Assembly: GCF_009758125.1 (NCBI RefSeq)
Contig: NZ_WRXO01000016.1
Coordinates: forward strand, 1 to 64,000
Source of the DNA: Chitinophaga oryziterrae
GTDB taxonomy: Bacteria > Bacteroidota > Bacteroidia > Chitinophagales > Chitinophagaceae
Reading direction: 5' to 3'
Length of the DNA stretch: 64,000 nt
Positions within the stretch are counted from its first letter, which is position 1. Each line of letters starts with the position of its first letter. Both the position numbers and the translations under genes were made by a program. Positions 25,738 through 36,400 of the stretch are shown piece after piece. The notes beneath the pieces were generated by a model, which saw only the letters and a program-made list of their open reading frames with translations, was not told where the DNA came from and searched no databases.

Positions 25738-27071
25738 TTTAAGAAGTAACGTTGCCGGACAACAGATAACATTTCAGGATAGAACTGCAGGCAGTATTTG
25801 AATACGTTCAGCAGGTTTATATTCAACTTACGGTAAAGGATTACCTGCGTGATGATAAAACAGATACCGTAGGAAGTCATCGTACCATAAGCTGCCCCCA
25901 TTAATCCCAACTGACGGGTAAAATACATGCAGATGAAGATGTTGCAGGCAGCCACTATTGTATTGACAAGGAAGTTCGTTTTAGGTGCACCGATAGAATC
26001 CATGATCGTTCCGAACTGTTTGATGAAAGGAAGGAACAGCCCATAGAAAATAGTTACCTGCAGGATAGGTACGGCATCCAGGTATTTATGACCGGCGATG
26101 ATCGTTATGATCAGTTTGGGCAATAGCATGATCACCAGGCTGGCAGGTATGGCAATACCCAGAATGGAGCCTACTGCTTTTTCGTAGTAATATTTCACCA
26201 TCTCCAGGTTGCCGTCTTCCATCATCTTCGCTGTTTTGGGGAAGAGGATATCTCCCAGTACCTGTGAAGGCACATCTACCAGGTTGGAGATACGCAGACA
26301 AACACCGTACAGGGCTACTGCGGAAGTAGACAGGTAAGATGAGATGATGAACTGATCGGTATTACGGAAAATGGAAGCGCTGATATTTGTACCGAATACG
26401 AACTTCCCAAAGTGCCATAGTTTTGCTAACCATGCTTTGTTGAGTTTCATACTACGATAGAGGAATTTTCTGGCAAAGAAAGCAGAGACCAGTGTACCGC
26501 ATAAAAGCCCTGTATCGAAATAACAGATCAGGTAAATGAGAGAAATGTTACCTATAAACAGGAGATGGAATACGATGAGCAGGAAAGAGATCCCCTGTCT
26601 GCTCAGGTAGCTCCAGAAGATACCTCTGAAGTCTGCATTGGCATTCTGTGTCCATTCGAAGTGAGAAAAGGGAATGAGTAACAGTAAACCTGGCAGGAAG
26701 AGGTACATCACCATTGACAGTGAAGGCGCTTTCAGCAGGATACTTACCGGATGCATGAATACGGCGATCAGTAACCCTATCAGCACGGTAATACTGATAT
26801 TGAGGTAGAGGGCCGCAGATTGTATGTGCGGATGTTCTTCTGCCTGGTGGCCATTGATATATTTGATCACTGCATTTTTGATCAGTGATTGTCTGACAAT
26901 TTCGATGATACCCGTGTATACAAGGAACAGATTCCAGACACCCATATCGGATTTGGTCAGTGAGCGGGTCAATACCAGCACACTACCTATACCGAACAGT
27001 AGCACTGCGATTTTCTGTAACCCGCTGTATATGCCGGATTTCAGCCAGTAAGTGTATTTTGGGTTACTCAT
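25722..27071 (-). CDS. polysaccharide flippase (Wzx/MATE-like)
   Basis: A 449-residue membrane protein with about twelve to fourteen hydrophobic segments, matching the polysaccharide biosynthesis/flippase family. N-terminal features GIGSVLVLTRSLTKSDMG and later SAVALYGVCLRISNLVD are typical. It should move the undecaprenyl-linked repeat unit from the cytoplasmic to the periplasmic face of the inner membrane. One base separates it from the upstream acyltransferase gene and it overlaps the downstream glycosyltransferase, so all three are in one operon. Confidence 0.9.
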   Translation of the reverse strand: MSNPKYTYWLKSGIYSGLQKIAVLLFGIGSVLVLTRSLTKSDMGVWNLFLVYTGIIEIVRQSLIKNAVIKYINGHQAEEHPHIQSAALYLNISITVLIGLLIAVFMHPVSILLKAPSLSMVMYLFLPGLLLLIPFSHFEWTQNANADFRGIFWSYLSRQGISFLLIVFHLLFIGNISLIYLICYFDTGLLCGTLVSAFFARKFLYRSMKLNKAWLAKLWHFGKFVFGTNISASIFRNTDQFIISSYLSTSAVALYGVCLRISNLVDVPSQVLGDILFPKTAKMMEDGNLEMVKYYYEKAVGSILGIAIPASLVIMLLPKLIITIIAGHKYLDAVPILQVTIFYGLFLPFIKQFGTIMDSIGAPKTNFLVNTIVAACNIFICMYFTRQLGLMGAAYGTMTSYGICFIITQVILYRKLNINLLNVFKYCLQFYPEMLSVVRQRYFLKWKTR

Positions 27072-27072
27072 T

Positions 27073-28164
27073 TTAATTGGTTCGTACTGTTTTTAATTGC
27101 ACAGGTCTTTCCAGGCTATACAACCACCATGCGCCGATGCGCATTGCAAATTTGTATAGCAGTATAGGGATGACTATGGCGAAACACAGGCAGATCAGCA
27201 GTAATGCCGGTAACCAGGTAAGGCCAAACACTTTCACAAGCACCATGCGTACCGCAGATGCTACCAGCACATGCGATACATAGATATACAATGAATGAAA
27301 ACCTGCTACACGTAACAGTTTAAAGCTGTCGTAACGTTGCAGGAGAAATGAGATATTGATCATGAATGCACATCCCACCAGGGCAATTATGGCGAACAGT
27401 AAAGGCTGGTGTTGTTCAACAAACAGGTTATCCTTCATGGCCAGATTGCTGTACAGGAAGTAATATTGTCCGATTGCAAAGAAGGGCAGGAGACAGGCGA
27501 ATAATTTCCAGGAACTATATAGCGGGTATTTGCTGCTGTCCAGGATTTTGTCTGCTACCAGCTCTCCGATAGCGAAGAAGAGGTAAAAGTGACAGATGTC
27601 GTAAATGAAGCCCAGGTCTATACGCTTAACGGAAACATAATCGGAGAATACGTACAGTATACTGCCGATGATCAACTGATGCCATACTTTGAAGTGCAGT
27701 TTTTCCCTTGTGAGTATATAGATCACTGTTACGTTGAACAGAGCATACAGGTACCAGAACTGATCAATCATCCTTGGGAATAAGATCACATATCCATAAT
27801 CTATCCAGCTGCGGTTGGCATTTACATATTTCCCCAGCAGCATTTGCAGTGTGATCTGTATAACAGACCACAGCAGGTATGGGTATAAAAGGATATTGAC
27901 CTTATTGATGATTAAGCTTTTCACTCCTCTTTTGGCCAGGCTTTTTGCGATAAACACACCAGACAAAATGAAGAACAGCGGCATCCTGAAACTGTAAAAG
28001 ATAATGTTGGCATGTTCCAGCCAGCTATACTGAGCCGCTTCTACACCAGAGCGGGATATACCTTCAAAGATATGACGGTATAGTACCAGTATAATGGCAA
28101 TACCCCTTGCATAATCTATCCAGGCCAGGCGGTTACCTTTCATATTAGGAAGCGCGGCGCTCAT
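27073..28164 (-). CDS. acyltransferase family 3 membrane protein
   Basis: A 363-residue multi-spanning protein. The N-terminal segment RLAWIDYARGIAIILVLYRH holds the conserved Arg and His pattern of acyltransferase-3 proteins, followed by SFRMPLFFILSGVF. It probably adds an acetyl or similar group to the growing polymer or its repeat unit. The start shares one base with the stop of the chain-length protein (TAATG), so the two are coupled. It is a different lineage from the 20178 and 37449 proteins, judging by the poor match of their N-termini. Confidence 0.9.
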   Translation of the reverse strand: MSAALPNMKGNRLAWIDYARGIAIILVLYRHIFEGISRSGVEAAQYSWLEHANIIFYSFRMPLFFILSGVFIAKSLAKRGVKSLIINKVNILLYPYLLWSVIQITLQMLLGKYVNANRSWIDYGYVILFPRMIDQFWYLYALFNVTVIYILTREKLHFKVWHQLIIGSILYVFSDYVSVKRIDLGFIYDICHFYLFFAIGELVADKILDSSKYPLYSSWKLFACLLPFFAIGQYYFLYSNLAMKDNLFVEQHQPLLFAIIALVGCAFMINISFLLQRYDSFKLLRVAGFHSLYIYVSHVLVASAVRMVLVKVFGLTWLPALLLICLCFAIVIPILLYKFAMRIGAWWLYSLERPVQLKTVRTN

Positions 28165-30353
28165 TATATATCGATGTTTTCGGGTTCAACAAAATTGAGG
28201 ATAGCACCACCTAATTTCTCCTGAAGGCTTTGCAGGAAAATAATTGCTTCCTTATCCGTTTGTTTCACACTGGACCTGGCAGAAATAACAGCGATAACAA
28301 TTTCCGCGTATTTCATCAGTTCTTTACTATCTGAACGGTCGTTCAGCGCAGCGCCTTCCATCAGGATATAATCATACTGATGGGCGATCGTTTTCAGATA
28401 TTCCAGCAGGTTGCCCGGTTTCAGTATTTCCGAAGGCGTGTATTCTCCTCCCTCACATCCTATTACGAATACGCCAGGTAATGGCGATTCAGTTACCAGT
28501 TGCTTTACTGCGTCCACATTGAAATCATCTACGGATGAACTGAATGATTCAAGTACAGGCTGCGCACCAAAATCACGGGTCAGTGAATTATTTGGAAACT
28601 GTGTATCGATAATCAGTACGCTCTTTTTGCTGAGGCTTAAACTGTAAGCCAGGGCTTTGATGATAGTAGATTTCCCTTCACGTGGTTTAGTACTGGTGAA
28701 AAGGAAAATCTTTTTGCCACTGTCTTCCATTTCAAAGCGCAGTTTCCTGAGCAGTTCCCGGAATACCGCAGTATTATGTTTTTTCAGATTTGGATCTGTG
28801 AAGATCTTTTCCAGGGGAGCATGTTTAAAGTTGATGCGGTTCACTACACCCAGCAGTTTCAGTTCCAGTACTTTCAGGAACTGAGTAGGTGTTTTGATAG
28901 AGAGGTCCACATACTCCAGGAAGATGATGGCGATACAACAGAAAACCAGCATGGACATACCTGCCAGTGCGATGATGATGAGTCGTTTCGATGGTTCCGG
29001 TTCTACGGCAGGCTGACCAAACAGGATCTGGTGGAAGTTGTCCATTGGTGCGATCTTGTTATTTACAGCGGCATCGTAACGGGATTTAATGCTTTCATAT
29101 TCCTGTTGGGCCAGTTCCACTTCTTTCTGTAAGGCGAGGTTATTGGCGCCACGGGAAGCGGCAGCCCCCATGCTGCTGTTCAACTGCCGGATCTTCTGTT
29201 CGTAGGCATCAATATTCTGTGCACTGCTTTTAATCTGTAGTTCCAGGTCGCTCTTCTTCTGCTGTAAATCTGCCAGTGTATTACCGGTAGTGGTAGAAGG
29301 CGCCGCAGAAGCCATTGCAGTGAGCTTCGTTTTATAATCGTTCTTCAGTGTCTGATACTTGGCATACAGCGCTGCATCATTACCGCCTTTGTTTACGTAA
29401 TCGGAATAGGCTTCATTCATCTGCGTACGCAGAGAGGTTAGCTCTGTATTCATGGCAGAAGTGGTGGAAGAGGTCTGACTGTTGGTCTTGCTCATATCCG
29501 CCAGCCTGATAATGATTTGCTGTAGCGTAAGCTGTGCGCTGTTGTTGATGCTTTTTTCATCTGCCAGCCTGTTTTCGAAATTACTGATCTGTTCCAGTTT
29601 GCTGGAGCTTTCTACGGATACATCGAGTGTACCCATTGCTTTGATATTGGCAATCTTGGCATCCAGTTCATCTCTTTTCTGATCTACCAGTTTCTTCAGC
29701 GTTTCAATGTTCTGAACGGTTAACTGGTTTCTGCTTGACTCATAGTTACGCAGGTATTCTGTACATACCTGGTTTACGATATAGGCAGACAGTTCGGGAT
29801 TGACAGAGCGGTATTGAATATCGATAAAGTCGGTACGCTGCACACGGCCTGCGTATAATACGTAACGCAGTGTTTCCAGGTCATACCTGTAAATCTTCAG
29901 CAACTCCAGGATCTTTCTTTCTTCCGGAACGTAAGAACTAAGCAGTTGCTCATCGTTGTACTTTTTAGTGAGGATGGCGATAGCCTTTGCTCTGTCGAGC
30001 TGACGGTAAGCGTCATACTTTTTCTCTTCGACACTTAGCGTACGGAACGCTTTGTCCGGATTTTCCAGATCATGCAGCATCAGGTTATAAGAGGTCATCC
30101 CTAAAACACGTGGAGATTTCAGCGCTTCGATCACGTTATTGAATTTCACATCTATTTCATAGATATTGAAACTTTCATCTTTTAGTTTTACCTGATCACT
30201 GATAGTAAATCCGGTAGCAATTTGCGCAACGGATTTGTATAATTTCTCCTGCTCAAGGGTTAACAAAAATGCCGCGAGTACAGCCATTAATGTACTAATA
30301 ATAATAAACCATTTTCTTCTCATCAATGATTTAAACAAATAAATCAAGTCCAT
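28164..30353 (-). CDS. polysaccharide co-polymerase with BY-kinase-like domain (Wzc/GumC-type)
   Basis: A 729-residue inner-membrane protein that should set chain length and support export. First membrane segment about 15-33, large periplasmic coiled region, second segment about 456-480, then a cytoplasmic P-loop domain. The nucleotide motifs deviate: Walker A is STKPREGKST near 552-561; Walker A' is VLIIDTQFPNN near 576; and the Walker B position reads YDYILMEGAAL near 660, with Glu in place of the usual Asp. The C-terminus has no tyrosine cluster. It may bind ATP without tyrosine autophosphorylation. The degenerate form may be normal in this lineage. Confidence 0.88.
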   Translation of the reverse strand: MDLIYLFKSLMRRKWFIIISTLMAVLAAFLLTLEQEKLYKSVAQIATGFTISDQVKLKDESFNIYEIDVKFNNVIEALKSPRVLGMTSYNLMLHDLENPDKAFRTLSVEEKKYDAYRQLDRAKAIAILTKKYNDEQLLSSYVPEERKILELLKIYRYDLETLRYVLYAGRVQRTDFIDIQYRSVNPELSAYIVNQVCTEYLRNYESSRNQLTVQNIETLKKLVDQKRDELDAKIANIKAMGTLDVSVESSSKLEQISNFENRLADEKSINNSAQLTLQQIIIRLADMSKTNSQTSSTTSAMNTELTSLRTQMNEAYSDYVNKGGNDAALYAKYQTLKNDYKTKLTAMASAAPSTTTGNTLADLQQKKSDLELQIKSSAQNIDAYEQKIRQLNSSMGAAASRGANNLALQKEVELAQQEYESIKSRYDAAVNNKIAPMDNFHQILFGQPAVEPEPSKRLIIIALAGMSMLVFCCIAIIFLEYVDLSIKTPTQFLKVLELKLLGVVNRINFKHAPLEKIFTDPNLKKHNTAVFRELLRKLRFEMEDSGKKIFLFTSTKPREGKSTIIKALAYSLSLSKKSVLIIDTQFPNNSLTRDFGAQPVLESFSSSVDDFNVDAVKQLVTESPLPGVFVIGCEGGEYTPSEILKPGNLLEYLKTIAHQYDYILMEGAALNDRSDSKELMKYAEIVIAVISARSSVKQTDKEAIIFLQSLQEKLGGAILNFVEPENIDI

Positions 30354-30462
30354 ATTGATGGTTACTTTAAAGTGTAAAATAATCTAATCTGAAAAATCCG
30401 AAAAAATCCGGTTTGCACCGGACCTTTTCGGTAAAAATTGAAAATTGATCAACTAAGAATGG

Positions 30463-33400
30463 TTACCAGTTTTTAATCAGTTTAACAGTTTTCAGCAAAT
30501 TATCTCCTTCCATTACTTTCAGCAGACAAGGTCCGCTTGGGATTTGTGAAGAGCCAAGATCCAGCGTTATTCTCTGAGATCCTGATACACCAGGTACTAT
30601 CCTTGTGTAGATAATTCTGCCGTTCATATCCAGTATGGAAACGGTTATGTTTCCGCTGGTTTTTCCGCTGTTGTTAAGATCAAGTGTAACCTGGCTGTCG
30701 AACGGATTCGGGAATACTCTCGTAATGGTTACATTACTTGCAGCATTCTGTAACAGGCCATTTGTCAGCAACGGATTTGCTTTTTTAGCCATCAGCAGTG
30801 ACTGATCGAGCTGGCTTGCTTCCGGTGTGTAAGCCTGTATTACCAGGGCGCCGATATATCCGTAGATAGAGGCTCCGCCGGATGTTACAGTAATCAGCAC
30901 TTCACCATTCGCATCAGGAACTACCTCATTGATCTGCGTGGTATTCATTGTATTATAGCCTGCATTCAATGATACTGTAGTTGTGTTAATAGTATAGTTG
31001 CTGGTCCTGTCACCGCTTCCGTCCCTGCTGGCGAAGAATACAAAGTTGTATCGTTTTGCCAGGTTCAGACCTTTGATGCGTAAGCGTCCTTCTTCATTTA
31101 TATCTACCCAGTAAGTGCTGCGCATAACGTTATCAGGATAAATACCGGAGTTATTACCGGTGTTCATACCGAATGGATTATCGCCGGTGAAGGCTTTGTC
31201 AATCACCATAGTCAGCCCTGTATTATTCCAGTTGTCATCTTTCAGGTCTGGGAATTCAAGTCCCTGCGCAGGTATGGAGTTGGTGTTATTCCAGGGTATA
31301 GCTGCAGGATCGAAAACGTTACAGTTGATGTACACTGCACTGATAAAGGTTGCGGCAGTGGCTACATTGGTAAAGTCTGATTTAGCAGTGTCTTTCAGCG
31401 CACGTACTTTGTAGTAGTAGCGTGAATCTGCGCCAAGTCCTGCATCAGCAAATGAGTTCACGTTATTGGCAACTGTTGCCCGCAGCGTGAAGTTGCTGTT
31501 GTCTGTAGAACGCCATACTTCAAAGCCCGTTTCATTGTTTGAGTTGTCCATCCATTTCAGCTGAATGCTGGTCTTGGATGAAGCAACGGCAGTTGCTGTA
31601 CTAGGACTAAGCGGCGTACCATTGTCTGTGTAATACTGGATAACAACATCGTTGATATATCCGTAAGCGGCACCAACAGATTGTTTAACCGTGAAGTTGA
31701 TCGCACCGGTGCTGTCTGCAGCAATACCATTTATCTGTACGGTATTGGTGTTGTTATTTGCAGCATTCAGTGTTACGGTATTGCTGCCAACGGTAAAGTC
31801 TGTATTCTTATTATCATTACCTGTACGGCTGTTAAAGAATACCAGGTTATACCGGTAAGTAGTTGGTAACCCTGTGATGCTTATTCTCCTGGCAGTAGAT
31901 TCACTGGTATAGTAATTTCCAGCGATCGCGTTGTCAGGATATACACCACTGTTATTACCGGTAGTTGCACCGCTTGTGTTGGTACCGGTAAAGGCATCCA
32001 GTAACTGGATCTTAAATGGTGTAGCTACACCGATCTCATTCTGCAGATTAGAGATGGAAGCACCTGCGCCCGGATAAGAGTTAAAGTTATTCCATGGTGC
32101 ATCAGCAGGTAATGTCATGTTGAAGTGTACATACACAGAGGTCAGGTTCTTATCCCTTACATACAGGGTGAACGTTCTGGTAGTACTACCACCATTGTTA
32201 TCATTAGCAGTAACATTGATGTTATATCTGCCTATGTTACCCGCTGAAGGAATGATTTTGATAGTACCTGTACCATCACCGTTATCTGTCAGTTTAGCAA
32301 ATGAAGGCAGATTGGTTGATTTTAAGGTCAGGATATCACCGGCATCATCAGTAGCATGCAGGCTGATCGTTACTGTATCGTTATTCTTCATTGTTACTCC
32401 TGCAATGCTATCCAGTTTAGGATTGTTATTACCGGTAGTAATCGTTACGGTATCGGAGTAAGCAGATGCTCCATGAGAGTTGATCGCCCTGATAGCGTAG
32501 AAGTATTGTTGGTTTGCCTTTGCAGAAGTATCTGCATAAGACACCGCATTTGTTGGCGCCACAGGGGTCAGTAAAGTATAAGGGCCGGCATTAACACCTG
32601 CGCGGTATATTTCGTAACCTGTTTCGTTAAATGCTACATCTTTCCAGCTAAGCGTTACACCGGAAGTAGCGCTTTGTACGGCCAGGTTGGTTGGACGGGC
32701 TGGAGCGTTACCGTCGTCATAACCCACTTTCACTACCATCGCATTGAGGTAAGCATATACGGAGCCTGTACCATTCTGCAGATCGATGCTTATTTCGTTG
32801 TTAGCGTCTGGTGAAACGTTATTAATAGATACTGTGTTCGTTTTGTTAGATGCGGACTGTAATGATACGGTAGTAGTACCAATGGTGTAGTTGGTCAGAC
32901 GGTTGTCTGTAACATCTCCACGGGAGCCGAAGAAGGTGAAGCTATACTTGCTGGTGCTGTTCAGGCCATACAGTTTGAATGTCTGTTTGGTAGTGTTGCT
33001 CCAGTAAGCAGTTTTCATCACATTGTCCGGATATACACCGGTGTTATTACCGGTAGAAGCGCCATAGTAGTTGGAACCGTTACCGATAGCAGACCAGTTG
33101 CTCACGATCTTGATACCGACAGTAGTAGCCACGCTGTTCTGGTCCAGCAGGTTCGGGAACAGGTCGTTCTGAACAGGCTGTTTATTGGTGCTGTTCCATG
33201 GAGCAGGAGGAGGATATGAACCATCAGAGAAGTTCACATAGATACTGCGGCTTGGATCAACGTCCAGCACGGTGATGGTGAAGGTTTTGGTATCGATACC
33301 ATCGCGGCCGTCATTTGCCTGTAATGTTACATTATAGACACCCGCATCTGTATAACCGGGAGCCAGATTTATTACACCAGTGTTACCAGAAGGAACAAAG

Positions 33401-36400
33401 GTAGCAAAGGCAGGCAGGCCGGTTGTGGTCCAGGTCACTGTTTCCGCATTACCGTCTGTAGCTGTAAGGCTTACGGAAGAGGTCGTGTTTTCGTTCAGTG
33501 ATACATTGGCAACATTGGCGATTACCGGAGAATAGTTATCATTTACTGATAAAGTGAAAGATGTAGAGGCAACACCGCTGTGCTGATCGGTTGCTGTAAC
33601 AGTGATATTCGGATAAGTACCCTGGTCGGAAACGGCCGGATTGAATGTCAGTGTAGCTGTACCGGCACCTGTATTTGCGAATGTAGCAAAGGCAGGCAGA
33701 TTGGTCGCCGTTAATGTGAGCGTTTCAGCATCAACATCCGTAGCGGTCAGGTTCAGAGACAGTGATGTACCATATCTTACGGAACGGTTTACCAGTTGAG
33801 TAAGGACCGGAGGATTGTTCAGTGTAGTGGCAACATTACCCAAACCGAATATTGAATAACCACCTGCGTTCTTTGCCCGTACCTTATAAAAATAGGTAAC
33901 GTTCGCGAACAGGCTGGAGTCTGTGAAGCTGGCCTGTGCAGTTGCGTTTGCTCCTATCGTTGCGTACAGTTTATAGTTACTGCTGTCATTTACAGATCTG
34001 AAGATTTCAAACTGTGTTTCGTCTGTAGAATTATCATTCCACACCAGCAGGATCTTTGAAGAACTGAGAGGTGTAAGTGTTACCGGTCCGGGACGGTTAG
34101 GCACCGGAGGCATTGGCAGTGTGGTTGCAAGCATTTTCGGGTTTCCGAAAGTGCTGTCAGCCATCAGGCGTTTGGTCATACCCGGGCCTGCATAACTGGC
34201 TGACAGTGAATAGCTGCCTGTACCCTGGAAGTAGGTTATATAGATCGGATACCTGCCTTTGGTAAGCGCCTTGGTACCGGAGCGTTCAGTTGTACTCTGG
34301 GAGTAGTTATTGTTTACTACAAGGTTGCTTTGAGCAAACCCACCTATATATAACGCACTTCCATCATCAGAAGCGGTGTAGAAGGTATAAGTTCCTGTTG
34401 CAGGGATATTAATGTATCCGGAGAATTTAAGCGCGTAGTTGGTTTCACGGTCTCTTACATCCAGCGTTACATTACTCACCCAGCCTGTTTTAAGAGGAGT
34501 GAGGGTACTGAAGCTGGGGAGAGAGGTCCAGTTACCTGGGTATATTCCATATTGGAATCCACCGCTTTCGCTGATGTTCAAACCGGAATCGCCATACTTA
34601 TTGATCGCTTTCAGGCGGTAATAGTAAGTCGTTTGCGCAACCAGGTTGCTATCGGTATAAGCAGTTTGATTTGCCGGTACTGTTGCAATGGAAACGAACG
34701 GACCAGTAGAACTGGTGGCACGGTATATTTCAAAACCTGTTTCATTATTGCTGCTGTCTGCCCAGGTGAGTCCTATCTTATTATAAGACAGCGCCGTTAC
34801 CTGGAGATTACCAGGCGTTTTAGGCACGGCTGGTGATGCAGGTGCTATTTCTTTATAGTAATCGGCAATGATCTGTGTTTTGCTGACAATACCATTGGCG
34901 GTATTCTTCCATGAAACGGTCATAGCCTGTGAACCTGTAACTTCGAAGAATGCTATTGCTATCTGGTGCATACCAGCAGTGAGATACTTGGTTCCTTCCC
35001 TGTCCCGCGCACTATGTATACCATCATTATTTACCAATGGGGTAGCTGCTGCATTGTACTTGGTATCAATCCACAGTTTGCTGCCAGCATCTGAATTGGT
35101 GACAAAGGTATAATTCCCGGAAACGGGGATACGGATATATCCTTCCCATACGAAACCGAAGTAATCATCCTGAGTACGTACGCTGATATCAGGTGTAGCA
35201 GAATAACCTGTAACATCCGGTGTCAATGCATTAAAGTCCGGTAATGTAGTCCAGTTACCGGTATAATACCTGTATGCCAGTCCATTAATATATGCACCTG
35301 AACTTACCTGGTTACTGCGTGCTGAAGAATTGCCCGCTGCATCCCTTGCTTTTACCACAAAGGTGTAGATGGTATCATTCTTCAGACCGTAAACGGTAAA
35401 GTCGGTAACATCGTTGTCAACAGTATATGATTTAAGACCGTTGACGTAGATATCGTATTTGTATACGCCTACATCATCAGTAGAAGGTCCCCAATCCAGG
35501 GATACTGCAGTAGCCTGAGTACCAGTTACCGTAAGGTTGGTTGGTGCTGTTGGTGCCGATGCGTCCACCTGCGTTTGTGTATTTGCTTCATTACTTAACG
35601 CAGCAGCGCCCGTATTGTTCACTGCACGTATAACATAGAAATATTTTGTGTTAGCGTTTAGTCCGGCATCTGTATATGTTACTGCATTTGCGGCAGTAAC
35701 ATTAACCAGTGTGTAAGGTCCGCCAGCGGTTACTGAACGGTAGATCTCATAACCGGTTTCATTATAAGTTGCATTTGGATTGTCTGTCCAGTCGAGCGTA
35801 ACCGCTACCTTGGAAATGGCGGTCGCAGTCAGTCCAACAGCAGGTGAAGGAGCGTTGGTACCGTTGGCAGGTATTACTGTAAAAGGCGCAGAAAACGCAC
35901 TGGAACAGCCGAATTGTTCTGTTACTTTCGCCTGGTATTGTCCTGGAGTACTGGCATTCAGTGTTTGTCCGGTACCAATTGTAGTGGTATCACCTACTTT
36001 CTGCCAGAGATAGGAAGTATATCCTGATGGCAGTGTGAGTGTAACATATGTTTTACCATCAGTCGCCGGAATAACGTTACTCATTAGTCCGGAAACAGTG
36101 ATAGGTGGCGTTTGAGTAGCTGCCTTTATTTTTACTACCACGGGGGTAGGAGACCATGGGGACCATGTTGTGCCTCTTTTGATCCTTGCATCGTAAGTGC
36201 CGAATTCGGTTACCACTAATTCATTTGAATTGGCACCGGGAATAGTTACACCATCCTTGCGCCATTCGTATCCGTCGAAACCGGCAGTCAGTCCAAGTGT
36301 TGCGTTCACTGTTTCACCGGGACAAAATTCGGCATGACCGAACTTGGGCCATGGGTTTGCTTTATGTTGTCTGGTCATGTACAGGTAGAAATCCGGTTCA

